Assembly (NCBI RefSeq): GCF_001807265.1
Contig: NZ_KV788413.1
Location: 1 to 42,445, forward strand
Source of the DNA: Corynebacterium sp. HMSC05H05
GTDB lineage: Bacteria; Actinomycetota; Actinomycetes; Mycobacteriales; Mycobacteriaceae
DNA length: 42,445 bases
Direction of reading: 5' to 3'
Of this stretch, positions 24,983-33,587 are shown piece after piece; positions within the stretch are counted from its first letter, which is position 1; each line of letters opens with the position of its first letter. The position numbers and the translations under genes are program-made. The notes beneath the pieces are model-generated. The model saw only the letters and a list, made by a program, of their open reading frames with translations, made no database searches and was not told the DNA's origin.

Positions 24983-27574
24983 GTGAGAAAGAGCGGGCAG
25001 ATTCTTGTACGGGACATTCGTCGCCTACTGCGCGTTCCCCGGGCCTTCATCATCATCGTCGGCGTGCTCATCATCCCCGCGCTCTACGCGTGGTTCAACA
25101 TCAACGCCTTCTGGGACCCCTACGCCCACACCCAGAGCATCCGCATCGCGGTGGTCAACAACGACCGTGGCGCCTCCGCCGAACGCGTCGGCGAGGTCGA
25201 CGTCGGCGAGCAGATCACCGAGCAGCTCAAGGGCAACGACAAGATCGGGTGGGTCTTCCTCCCCGAGGACGAGGCCCGCGACGGGCTCATGCGCGGCGAC
25301 TACTACGCCATGTTCCTCATCCCTCCCGAGTTCAGCGAGGACCTGCTGAGCCTGGTCAGCGGCACCTACACGCAGCCGGTGCTGGAGTACTACGTCAACG
25401 AGAAGAGCAACGGCGTCGCCCCCTCGATCACCGACGCCGGCGCCTCCGCCGTCGACACGGCCGTGTCCGAGGCCTTCAAGAAGAAGGTCGGCGAGGCCGC
25501 GGCGACCGAGCTGCGCAACAAAGGATTCGCGACGCGCGCTAACGCCGAGGAGGCCCGAGGCAAGGCCTCCGGGAGCTTCGGCCAGATCGCCGCCGACCTC
25601 GACGCCGCCCAGGGGCGGGTGGCCACGATGAAGCAGAGCATCAGCGGGGCGCGCCCGGTCGTCGCCGAGCTGAGCACCCTCGTCGGCTCCGTCGACGACA
25701 CCCTCCGGTCCGTGGACTCCTCCCTCGCCGAGGCCGAGGGGATCATCGCCGAGCTGCAGAAGTCCTCCGCCGGTTTCAGCGCCGACACATCGACCGCGCT
25801 CGTCGAGTCCACCAACGCGCTCAGCCTCGGCGCCGCCTCCGCCAACGCCTCCATCGCGGAGGCGACGGGCCAGCTCGGCACCGCCCAGGGGCGGGTGCGC
25901 TCCGCCGTCGGCGAGGTCGACGGCGTGGTCAAGCAGGGCGAATCCGCCGCCGCGCAGCTGCGCGCCATGTCGGCCGGGGCGGCCCTATCGCCCGAGGTCC
26001 GCGCTCAGCTCGACGCCGCGGCCAGCGCGCTGGAGGAGCGTACCGCCGCCTCCCGCGCCGTCCTCGACGGCCTGAACAACGTGGACCGCAGCGCCGGCGC
26101 CGCGCTGGCGTCGATAGGCGAGCTCGGCGACTCCCTCGAGGCCGCAACCGCCAACTCCAACGCCGCAGCGCGCGACGCGAGCACGCAGCTCGGCGAGTCC
26201 GTGCCCGCGATCAACGCCTCGCTCGCGCAGGCCTCCGGCAGCGTCGCCTCCGTACGCGGCGCGCTGAGCAGCCAGCGTGCCCTGCGCGAGGAAACGACCT
26301 CCCTGCTCGCCGGGGTGGACAACCAGCTCGCGGCCAGCCTCGGCATCCTCGACGAGGTCTCGGGCAACCTCGGCACGCTTGCCGACGGCGCCCGCTCCGC
26401 CCAGTCCGACATCAACGCCCTCCTGGCCACCTCCGACTCGAAGGCCCTCAACACTGTCACGAACCTCAACTCCGCGAAGATCGGCGAGTACATCTCCTCG
26501 CCCGTCACCGTCGAGCAGCAGGACGTCTTCCCCACGGAGAACTACGGCAGCTCCATGGCCTCCTTCTTCACCAACCTGGCCCTGTGGATCGGCGCGTTCG
26601 TGCTAACGATCATCTTCCGCGTCGAGGTCGACACCGAGGGCTTCCGCCGCCTCACCGTCGGCCAGGCCTACCTCGGCCGCTTCCTCCTCTTCGCCACGCT
26701 CTCGGTGCTCCAGGCCGTCGTGGTGACGCTCGGCAACGTGGCCTACGGGGTGCAGATGCAGTCCGTCACGGCCTTTCTCGCCACCGCAATCGCCATCGGG
26801 GTCGCCTACACGGGGATCATCTACTCCATCGTCTCCGCGCTCGGCCACATTGGCCGCGGCATCGCCGTCTTCCTCGTCGTCATCCAGATCCCGGGCGCGT
26901 CGGGCCTCTACCCCATCGAGCTCATGCCCGACTTCTTCCGCCACATCTACCCCTTCCTCCCCTTCCGCTACGGCATCGACGCGATGCGCGAGACCATCGC
27001 CGGGTTCTACGGCCACCACTACCTCCGCTTCATGGCGGCGCTTCTCGCCATGTCCGCCGCGGCCTTCGCCCTGGGGTGGCTGTTCCGACTCACCTCCTCG
27101 CACGCCAACCTCCTGTTCAACCGCCAGCTCGCGCGCACGAACCTGATCACCAACGAGAAGGTGGAGGTCATGGGCTCGCCCTACCGCGCGTCCGACATCA
27201 TGGCCGCCCTGTCGGACCGGGATGAGTTCCGCGGTGACGTCGAGAAGCGGGCGCGGATGCTGCGGGAGAACTACCGCACCCTCATCTTCGGCGGGATCGT
27301 CGTGGGCGTTGTCGGCATCGCCATCATCACCCTGCTCACCATGCTCCTGCCCACCGACAAGACGATCATGCTGGCCATCGTCGTCGCCTGGTCGCTGCTG
27401 ATCACCCTCTACCTCGGCGCAGTGGAGTACTTCACGCAGAGCCTCGTCGACGCCGAACAGGTCTCGCGCCTCGGCGAGGCCGAGCTGCGCGACGCCGTGA
27501 TCCACCGCCACGACTCCGCCGGCACCAGCGTCACCATCGGGCCCGCGGACGCCGAAAGCGAGGACACCAAGTGA
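24983..27574 (+). CDS. YhgE/Pip family membrane protein 1
   Basis: An 863-aa protein with the YhgE/Pip layout. An N-terminal helix (AFIIIVGVLIIPALYAWFNI, about residues 18-37) is followed by the conserved IAVVNNDRGA and FLIPPEFSEDLLSLVSGTY region. Residues about 170-500 form a long outside domain rich in Ala/Ser/Glu and probably helical, with repeated spacing of L/V. The C-terminus has about six helices, including FLVVIQIPGASGLYPIELMP and PFRYGIDAMRETIAGFYG. Relatives resemble ABC-2 permeases without an ATPase and include EsaA of type VII secretion and phage-receptor Pip proteins. GTG 24983 is six bases after TACGCT (leaderless) and also 12 after GGAGGG. It overlaps the second YhgE gene. Confidence 0.88.
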   Translation: MRKSGQILVRDIRRLLRVPRAFIIIVGVLIIPALYAWFNINAFWDPYAHTQSIRIAVVNNDRGASAERVGEVDVGEQITEQLKGNDKIGWVFLPEDEARDGLMRGDYYAMFLIPPEFSEDLLSLVSGTYTQPVLEYYVNEKSNGVAPSITDAGASAVDTAVSEAFKKKVGEAAATELRNKGFATRANAEEARGKASGSFGQIAADLDAAQGRVATMKQSISGARPVVAELSTLVGSVDDTLRSVDSSLAEAEGIIAELQKSSAGFSADTSTALVESTNALSLGAASANASIAEATGQLGTAQGRVRSAVGEVDGVVKQGESAAAQLRAMSAGAALSPEVRAQLDAAASALEERTAASRAVLDGLNNVDRSAGAALASIGELGDSLEAATANSNAAARDASTQLGESVPAINASLAQASGSVASVRGALSSQRALREETTSLLAGVDNQLAASLGILDEVSGNLGTLADGARSAQSDINALLATSDSKALNTVTNLNSAKIGEYISSPVTVEQQDVFPTENYGSSMASFFTNLALWIGAFVLTIIFRVEVDTEGFRRLTVGQAYLGRFLLFATLSVLQAVVVTLGNVAYGVQMQSVTAFLATAIAIGVAYTGIIYSIVSALGHIGRGIAVFLVVIQIPGASGLYPIELMPDFFRHIYPFLPFRYGIDAMRETIAGFYGHHYLRFMAALLAMSAAAFALGWLFRLTSSHANLLFNRQLARTNLITNEKVEVMGSPYRASDIMAALSDRDEFRGDVEKRARMLRENYRTLIFGGIVVGVVGIAIITLLTMLLPTDKTIMLAIVVAWSLLITLYLGAVEYFTQSLVDAEQVSRLGEAELRDAVIHRHDSAGTSVTIGPADAESEDTK

Positions 27575-29760
27575 GAACCGTCTTCTCCATCGCCTACAAC
27601 GACCTGCGCCGGCTCTACACCAACGTCATGGCGGGCATCGTCATGGTCGGCCTGATCGCCATCCCCTGCCTCTTCGCCTGGTTCAACGTGCTGGCCGCGT
27701 GGGACCCATTCGGCAACACCGAGCGCCTCGAGGTCGCGGTAGCCAACACCGACCGCGGCCACACGAGCGATCTCACCCCGCTGGCCGTCAACGTCGGCGA
27801 CATGGTCCTCTCCCAGCTCTACCGCGACGACTCTATGGACTGGGTCATCACCGACGCCGACGACGCCATCGAGGGCGCGAAGTCCGGTGAGTACTACGCC
27901 GCCATCGTCTTGCCGCCCACGCTGAGCGACGACATGTTCACCTTCTACGCCGGAAACGCCGAACCCAGCCGCATCGACCTTTACGTCAACGAGAAGAAGA
28001 ACCCCATCTCCCCGCTGCTCATCTCCAGCGGCACGCAGGGCGTCAGCGCCCAGATCAGCGCGTCGTTTACTAGAGTCCTCGCCGAGGTGTCCTTCGGGTT
28101 GATCGAGACGACCTCGGACTTCTTCAACGAGGCGCAGACCAAGCAGGCACTCGACTCCATCGAGACGCGCACCGCCAGCGTCCGCGACCAGCTGCTCTCC
28201 AGCGCCAGCACCGTGGACGCGCTCGCCTCGCTCACCGAGTCGAGCGTGCCGCTCGTCGACAGCGCCGAGCGGATCTCCGGGGCGCTGGGCGACTCCCTCG
28301 GGCAGGTCCGCCCCGTCGACCTCGGGGTCACCGGGGCGAGCCTCGGCGGAGACGGCGCGGCGCTTGCGGCGGCGCTGGGGGCGACGTCGGTAAGCTTCGC
28401 CGCCGTGAGCGACCGTGTCGACCAGCTGCTGGCGGACTCCTCCGTCACCTCCCAGGCCACCGCCGCGAACCTGACGGACATCGCCGCGCGCATCGATGTC
28501 CAGGTGAAGCAGTACACGGCGCTGCGCGACACCATCAACGGGCATGTCGCCCCGGCGCTTCCCCCCGACGCCCAACCGGGGGTGCGCGCGGTGGTCGGCG
28601 ACCTCAACGACGCTATCGCCCGCCAGACGGCCGTGCGCGACCGACTCAACGACGCCGCCGCGCGCCTCACCACCGGGCAGGGCGGCCGGGACGGGAAGAA
28701 CGCGGACCGGCAGGAGATCGAGGACTCGATCGCCCGGGCCCGCGAGGCGATGGACTCGGCCAAGAATTCCTACGACACCGGGATCCGCCCGCGGCTCGAG
28801 GCGCTGTCGGGCTCGCTGGACAACGTCCGCGCGAACGTCGACAAGGCCCGCTCGGACATGGACGGCGTCTCCTCTGCCCTGGCCAACCGGCCCGGCTCGC
28901 TGCGCGACACCCTCGCAGCCTCCGGTGCGGACCTGCGCGACACGGCGGAATCCCTGCGCGCCAACGCGGCGAGGATGCAGGAGGCGCAGCAGTCGATCGC
29001 GCAGGCGCGCTCGAGCGGGGACCTGACGAAGCTGGCTGACCTCGTCTCCAGCCACCCGGAGGTGCTCGCCGACGCCCTCGTCGACCCAGTCAAGGTGGAG
29101 CGCAAGGAGGTCTTCCCTCGCGTCAGCTTCGGTGCCGGCATGGCCCCGCTCTACACGGTGCTCGCCCTGTGGGTAGGCGCCCTGTTGACGTCGGTGGCCG
29201 TGCGCACGGACGACCGCTCCATCGAACAGAACGTGGTCGATCCCGACCGCCTCACCGCGGGCCAGAAGTACTTTGGCCGCTACCTGACGTTCGTGACCAC
29301 CGGCCTGGCCCAATCCACGCTCCTCATGGCGGGGCTCATCGTCTACGTGGGCATCGAGCCCGCGCACCCCTTCCTCCTCTTCGTGGCGGGGTGGGTCTCG
29401 AGCCTGGTCTTCCACCTGATCTGCTACACGCTGGTGCTCTCCCTGAGCAACGCCGGCAAGGCCGTGGGCGTGCTCATCCTGGTGCTCCAGGTCTCGGCGG
29501 CGGGCGGCGCCTACCCGCTGCAGCTGCTGCCGGGCTGGACGCAGGCGATCAGCCCCTGGCTGCCCGCGACCTACTCGATCCGCGCTATGCGCGCCGCGGT
29601 CTTCGGCACCTACGGCTGGGACTTCTGGCGAGACCTCGGCATCCTCGTCCTCTTCGCGCTGCCTTTCCTCTTCCTCGGCCTCTGGCTGCGCCACCGGCTG
29701 CACCACGCGATCAGCCGCATGGACGAGGCGGTCGCCCAGACCAAGGTGATGATGACGTAG
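27571..29760 (+). CDS. YhgE/Pip family membrane protein 2
   Basis: A 729-aa paralogue of the preceding protein. The N-terminal helix (IVMVGLIAIPCLFAWFNVLA) and VAVANTDRGHTSDLTPLAV are followed by VLPPTLSDDMFTFYAG. A predicted helical outside domain (about residues 170-490) ends in DPVKVERKEVFPRVSFGAGM. Six C-terminal helices contain VLQVSAAGGAYPLQLLPGW and PATYSIRAMRAAVFGTYGW, matching the LMP and DAMRETIAG segments of copy 1. GTG 27571 overlaps the stop of copy 1 by four bases, so the two proteins are made together, probably as a heteromer. Substrate and partners are unknown; no ATPase or ESX gene is nearby. Confidence 0.88.
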   Translation: MRTVFSIAYNDLRRLYTNVMAGIVMVGLIAIPCLFAWFNVLAAWDPFGNTERLEVAVANTDRGHTSDLTPLAVNVGDMVLSQLYRDDSMDWVITDADDAIEGAKSGEYYAAIVLPPTLSDDMFTFYAGNAEPSRIDLYVNEKKNPISPLLISSGTQGVSAQISASFTRVLAEVSFGLIETTSDFFNEAQTKQALDSIETRTASVRDQLLSSASTVDALASLTESSVPLVDSAERISGALGDSLGQVRPVDLGVTGASLGGDGAALAAALGATSVSFAAVSDRVDQLLADSSVTSQATAANLTDIAARIDVQVKQYTALRDTINGHVAPALPPDAQPGVRAVVGDLNDAIARQTAVRDRLNDAAARLTTGQGGRDGKNADRQEIEDSIARAREAMDSAKNSYDTGIRPRLEALSGSLDNVRANVDKARSDMDGVSSALANRPGSLRDTLAASGADLRDTAESLRANAARMQEAQQSIAQARSSGDLTKLADLVSSHPEVLADALVDPVKVERKEVFPRVSFGAGMAPLYTVLALWVGALLTSVAVRTDDRSIEQNVVDPDRLTAGQKYFGRYLTFVTTGLAQSTLLMAGLIVYVGIEPAHPFLLFVAGWVSSLVFHLICYTLVLSLSNAGKAVGVLILVLQVSAAGGAYPLQLLPGWTQAISPWLPATYSIRAMRAAVFGTYGWDFWRDLGILVLFALPFLFLGLWLRHRLHHAISRMDEAVAQTKVMMT

Positions 29761-29768
29761 GCCGCCCC

Positions 29769-29846
29769 CTACAGCTCGATGGTGCTGCGCACGCGCGCGG
29801 TGACCAGCCCGCCCACCCAGATGTCGCGGCCGTCGTCGATAAGCAG
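29769..29846 (-). pseudogene. C-terminal scrap of a second PhzF-family gene
   Basis: The minus strand encodes LLIDDGRDIWVGGLVTARVR then STIEL and a stop at 29769. It lines up with the end of the intact PhzF at 35700-36521 (DDGEDIWVGGRARVRVRG). Only about 25 residues remain, and the frame upstream runs out of phase through phoD. It is a leftover of a lost PhzF paralogue between the YhgE pair and phoD. Confidence 0.7.
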
Positions 29847-29847
29847 A

Positions 29848-31542
29848 TTATGCTTCGACGAACCCCTCGCCGATGCGCCACTGGCGTTCCTCACCCAAGC
29901 TGACGGAAGCGTCCGGGTCCTCCACGTCCGAGACACGGTAGTAGAGCATGTCGACGTAATCGCGGTGGATGCTCGCCACGCCGTAGCCGTGTGCGTCAAA
30001 ATCGATGTGACTGACCCACGGGTTGGCGTCCCGAATTGTTTGCTCCACCAGCAACGACGTGGAGTTGTCCTCCTTGTGGTACGTGCCGAACGCGCTGGTG
30101 AGGATCTCGTCCACATTGGGGGCGGAGATGGAGGTGGTGACCATCTCGCAGCCGATCTCGCCGAAGCCGGACGGCGAGGCGATCGAGTTCGCCCACTCCG
30201 AGTGAATATCGCCGGTGAGAAACAGTGCGTTCGATTCCTGCTCGTCCAACATGGTGAGCAGGCGGTCGCGCTCCGCGGCGTAGCCGTCCCACTGATCCGA
30301 GTTCACCGCGATACCCGTTGCACGCTCCTTCATGTAGCCGGCCGCGATGTTGGCCTTCTCGTTGTCCGCGATGGTGACAAAACGCATCGGCGAGACCATC
30401 ACCGAGTTGCCCAGCACGTCCCAGCGGGCGGTGGATTCCTGCAGCTGCTGCGCCACCCAATCGAACTGCTTTTTGCCCAGCATCGTGCGGTCGTCGTTGG
30501 CGAAGTTCGCGCCGGTGGTCTCCTCATCGCGGTAGGTGCGCAGATCCATCATGGTCAGCTGCGCCAAGTCGCCGAACTTGAAGCTGCGGTAGAGCAGCTG
30601 CTCTTCGCCCGCGGACTGCGCGCGCACCGGCAGCCACTCAAAGTAGGCCTGCACCGCGGCGCTCAAGCGCTCCGGCCACTCGCCCTCCACACGGCCGTCG
30701 GTGTGGTTCTCCGCGCCTGCAAACCAGCTGTTGTTGGCCGTCTCATGGTCGTCCCAGATCACAATCCACGGGCACGCCGCGTGCGCGGCCTGCAGGTTGA
30801 GGTCCGTGCGGTAGCGGCCGTGGCGCTGGCGGTAATCCTCCAGCGTGGTGATCTCCCACTCCGGGTGGTGCATGCGCGCGACACCGCTCTTACCGACGTA
30901 CTCGCCGGTCGGGTACTCGTAGATGTAGTCACCGAGGAAGACCACGTGGTCGATCTCGCCTGCGCGGGCGCGCTGTGCCATGTCGCCGTACGCGGCGAAA
31001 AAGCCGGACTCCCAGTTCGCGCACGACGCGATAGCCAGGTTGAGGTTGTCCACGCTCGCGTCAGCCTCAGGCGCCGTGAGGGTGCGGCCGACCGGGGAGG
31101 TCGCGCCCTCAAACTCGCCGTTTTTCACGATAAAGCGGTAGAAGTACTCCGTCGCCGGCTCCAAGCCGTCCGGGTCGACGTGGACAGTGTGGTCCGAATC
31201 CGCCGAGGTGGCCACCGTGCCCGTCTGCGGGTTTTTGAAGTCCTCGGAGGTGTCGATCTGCCACTCCAGCTCCACGTCCTCTCCCAGGCCTGAGCCCGGC
31301 AGCGCCTCGCGCGACGGAGTCACGCGGGTCCACAGCACCACTCGGTCCGGCAGCGGGTCACCGGATGCGACGCCGTGGAGGAACGGCAGGTCCCACTCGC
31401 TTGCCGGGGTCGGTTTTTCCGGAGTGGACACCGTGCCGCGCCGCGCGGCGTAGGCGCCGCCGGTGCCGATGGCGGTTGCGGCTGCTGCCGCTGCGACAGT
31501 TTGCAGGAACACACGACGATTGACACGGAACTTTGAGCTCAT
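29848..31542 (-). CDS. phoD: PhoD-type alkaline phosphatase, Tat-exported
   Basis: A 564-aa phosphodiesterase/alkaline phosphatase. A twin-arginine signal NRRVFLQ (residues 8-14) precedes a hydrophobic Ala-rich stretch. The N-terminal PhoD domain (DLPFLHGVASGDPLPDRVVLWTRV) is followed by the catalytic metallophosphoesterase with ASCANWESG, VFLGDYIYEY, IWDDHETANN, MMDLRTYRD and FLTGDIHSEW, matching Ca/Fe-dependent PhoD enzymes. Upstream in-frame starts exist, but ATG 31542 puts the Tat motif at the usual distance. It is divergent from a second phosphatase and shares its control region. The expected role is phosphate scavenging from organic esters outside the cell. Confidence 0.93.
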   Translation of the reverse strand: MSSKFRVNRRVFLQTVAAAAAATAIGTGGAYAARRGTVSTPEKPTPASEWDLPFLHGVASGDPLPDRVVLWTRVTPSREALPGSGLGEDVELEWQIDTSEDFKNPQTGTVATSADSDHTVHVDPDGLEPATEYFYRFIVKNGEFEGATSPVGRTLTAPEADASVDNLNLAIASCANWESGFFAAYGDMAQRARAGEIDHVVFLGDYIYEYPTGEYVGKSGVARMHHPEWEITTLEDYRQRHGRYRTDLNLQAAHAACPWIVIWDDHETANNSWFAGAENHTDGRVEGEWPERLSAAVQAYFEWLPVRAQSAGEEQLLYRSFKFGDLAQLTMMDLRTYRDEETTGANFANDDRTMLGKKQFDWVAQQLQESTARWDVLGNSVMVSPMRFVTIADNEKANIAAGYMKERATGIAVNSDQWDGYAAERDRLLTMLDEQESNALFLTGDIHSEWANSIASPSGFGEIGCEMVTTSISAPNVDEILTSAFGTYHKEDNSTSLLVEQTIRDANPWVSHIDFDAHGYGVASIHRDYVDMLYYRVSDVEDPDASVSLGEERQWRIGEGFVEA

Positions 31543-31550
31543 GGAGCTAA

Positions 31551-31662
31551 CTTTTAACCAGCTGTAAACCTGGTGCAAGAACAGCAGACCGATGTCACTT
31601 GAAATTCATGTTCAATTCACCGAGGTGTCTTGCTACTTGTAACCACCTGTTAAAAACAGGTG
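31551..31662. promoter_or_regulatory. Shared control region of two divergent phosphatases
   Basis: Three repeat elements lie here. Read on the minus strand, 31551-31572 contains two adjacent 11-mers (CAGGTTTACAG, CTGGTTAAAAG; 8 of 11 identical) 9 bases before phoD. ATTCATGTTCA and ATTCACCGAGG (31604-31625) are also 11 bases apart, like actinobacterial Pho boxes. A perfect inverted repeat CACCTGTT-AAA-AACAGGTG (31644-31662) lies just before TTAAGT, the likely -10 of the plus-strand gene. Regulation by phosphate (PhoR/PhoS) is inferred. Confidence 0.45.
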
Positions 31663-31678
31663 ATTTAAGTGGGCAACC

Positions 31679-33517
31679 ATGACTCTCCTGCGTACCCACC
31701 GTTCTCTGCGCCGCAACGCTGTTGCCACCACCGTCGTTGTCTCCCTGTTCGCACCGGTGACCGTCGCCGTCGACGCCACCGCCCAGGACGACGCGGTCAA
31801 CACCAAGATCAGCCGCATCGTGCTCGGCATCGGCTCCGACGCCACCGAGGCCAACCTGGCGTGGCAGTCCAAGACCAACGAGATGCAGTACCTGGAGTAC
31901 TGGCCGGCAGACAATCCGGACGACGTCACCAGCGTCGAGTCCCCGCGTGGCCCTTACAACGCGGCAATCTTCTACCCGCACGAAGCGACGATGACCGGCC
32001 TTGAGCCGGAGACGGAGTACGTCTACCGCGTAGGCAACGACGACCGCGGCTGGAGCGAGGAACGCACCTTCACCACGGGCGAGGATTCCGACACCTGGAA
32101 CTTCCTGGCCATGGCCGACGCGCAGATCGGCGTGGACGCGAAGATCGCCGAGCAGTCTGCCGCGTGGAACAAGGCCGTCAACGTCGCCACCGGCGAGCAC
32201 CCGGATTCCGCATTCCTCATGCACCTGGGAGACCAGGCTGAGGGCTGGGGCGCGCCGGTCAAGCAGCTCGAGGAGTTCACCGCTCCGGAGGCCCTGCAGA
32301 AGTACCGCCTGGCGGTACTGAAGGGCAACCACGAAACCTACGCGCCAGACCGCCATTTCCAGGACACCTACTTCCTGCCCAACGAAGACGGCGCCAGCGC
32401 CAACTACTTCTTCAACTACAACAACGTCCTGTTCATCGGCCTCGACGGCAACCGCTCCAGCGCTGCGGACATCGAGGCGCACGCGAAGTTTGTCAACGAC
32501 GCAATCGCCTCCAACGGCGCCGACGCGGACTGGATAATGGTGGGCATCCACCAAGCCCCGTTCTCCCAGGGCACCCACTACACCGACTCCGACGTGGTGC
32601 GCCTGCGCGAGCAGCTCACGCCGAAGCTTTCCGAGGCCGGCGTGGACCTGGTGCTGAGCGGCCACGACCACATCTACACCCGCACCCACCTGATGAACGG
32701 CTTCGATCCGGTGATCCCGGAAGGCGCCGCCAAGTCCGGCGACGTGCTGATCCCGGAGGACGGCGAGGTGCTTTACCTGACCTCCACCACCGCCACCGGC
32801 GGCAAGTACTACGACTTCCAGGACGAGTCTGGCGAGACGCACCCGCACGTCCGCGAGGAGCGCGCCCGCGACCTCGCACACGATTCCACCGCCCGCTGGC
32901 GACAGGACTACAACCCGGACTACACCAGCATCGACGTCTCCCCGACCGAGCTGAAGCTGACCACCTACAACATCAACACCCCGTACGTGGTGGACCAGGT
33001 CACGCTGCAGAAGAGGGACGCGCAGAAGCCGGAAGAGACCACCAAGCCGTCGACCGAGCAGAAGCCGACCACCGAGGAGAAGCCGGCGCCTGAGGTCGTG
33101 ACCACGACGCAGACCTCCGAGAAGCTGGTCACCACGACGAGTACCTCCGTCGGCACCGCCACGGTGACCGAGACGTCCGTGCAGACCGCGCCTGCAACCA
33201 AGACGGTGGAAAAGACCAAGGAAATGCCGACCACGGTGAAGGAAACCGTGACGAAGACCGAGACGGTTGAGGTGCCGACCACCATCACCAAAGGCGCTGA
33301 ACCGGAGGTCACCACCAAGAACGCCGAGCCGCAGGAGCCGGCTGAGGATCAAAACACTGACAAGGACGCCGCGGGCAGTGTGTCCGGCAGCAGCACCGGC
33401 GGCATCATCCTCACCGTGTTGGCGATCCTGATCGCGGTCCTGGGCGCGATCTTCGCGGCACTGTCCTACGTCCACCCGCAGTGGATCCAGGACATCCGCA
33501 AGCAGTTCAACATCTAG
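31679..33517 (+). CDS. Wall/membrane-anchored purple acid phosphatase-like protein
   Basis: A 612-aa secreted metallophosphatase. A signal peptide (about residues 1-35) precedes a fibronectin-like purple acid phosphatase N-domain ending TYVYRVGNDDRGWSEERTF-like strands (EPETEYVYRVGNDDRGWSE). The calcineurin-type catalytic domain has metal-binding motifs ADAQ, LGDQAEG, GNHETY, GIHQAPF and GHDHIYTRT. A Thr/Glu/Lys-rich stalk (about residues 450-570) and a C-terminal transmembrane helix with basic tail anchor it. TTAAGT eight bases before ATG 31679 suggests a leaderless start. A hairpin terminator follows. Confidence 0.9.
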   Translation: MTLLRTHRSLRRNAVATTVVVSLFAPVTVAVDATAQDDAVNTKISRIVLGIGSDATEANLAWQSKTNEMQYLEYWPADNPDDVTSVESPRGPYNAAIFYPHEATMTGLEPETEYVYRVGNDDRGWSEERTFTTGEDSDTWNFLAMADAQIGVDAKIAEQSAAWNKAVNVATGEHPDSAFLMHLGDQAEGWGAPVKQLEEFTAPEALQKYRLAVLKGNHETYAPDRHFQDTYFLPNEDGASANYFFNYNNVLFIGLDGNRSSAADIEAHAKFVNDAIASNGADADWIMVGIHQAPFSQGTHYTDSDVVRLREQLTPKLSEAGVDLVLSGHDHIYTRTHLMNGFDPVIPEGAAKSGDVLIPEDGEVLYLTSTTATGGKYYDFQDESGETHPHVREERARDLAHDSTARWRQDYNPDYTSIDVSPTELKLTTYNINTPYVVDQVTLQKRDAQKPEETTKPSTEQKPTTEEKPAPEVVTTTQTSEKLVTTTSTSVGTATVTETSVQTAPATKTVEKTKEMPTTVKETVTKTETVEVPTTITKGAEPEVTTKNAEPQEPAEDQNTDKDAAGSVSGSSTGGIILTVLAILIAVLGAIFAALSYVHPQWIQDIRKQFNI

Positions 33518-33529
33518 CGCCAAACAATC

Positions 33530-33574
33530 AACCCGCCACCGCGATCACCCGGATCGCCGTGGCGGGTTCTGCGT
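33530..33574. terminator. Bidirectional terminator between convergent genes
   Basis: AACCCGCCAC (33530-33539) pairs with GTGGCGGGTT (33559-33568), and inside GCGATC (33541-33546) pairs with GATCGC (33552-33557), with one C-C mismatch. CTGCGTTTTTG follows on the plus strand. It serves the phosphatase gene and probably the opposing FAD protein gene. Confidence 0.8.
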
Positions 33575-33587
33575 TTTTGACCAGCCG

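Noticed and set aside
27409..29706. A 765-codon minus-strand frame opposite the second YhgE gene
   Set aside because: The composition is shadow-like (Arg/Gly/Glu/Val/His) and the plus strand has clear family segments.
33001..33360. Repeat-like ACC/GTG-rich stretch considered as a minisatellite
   Set aside because: It encodes the Thr/Val/Glu-rich stalk of the anchored phosphatase; the units are irregular and amino acid composition explains them.
31595..33523. A 642-codon minus-strand frame opposite the purple-acid-phosphatase-like gene
   Set aside because: It consists of Gly/Leu/Val/Arg runs with no motif; the plus strand carries metal-binding signatures and a signal peptide.
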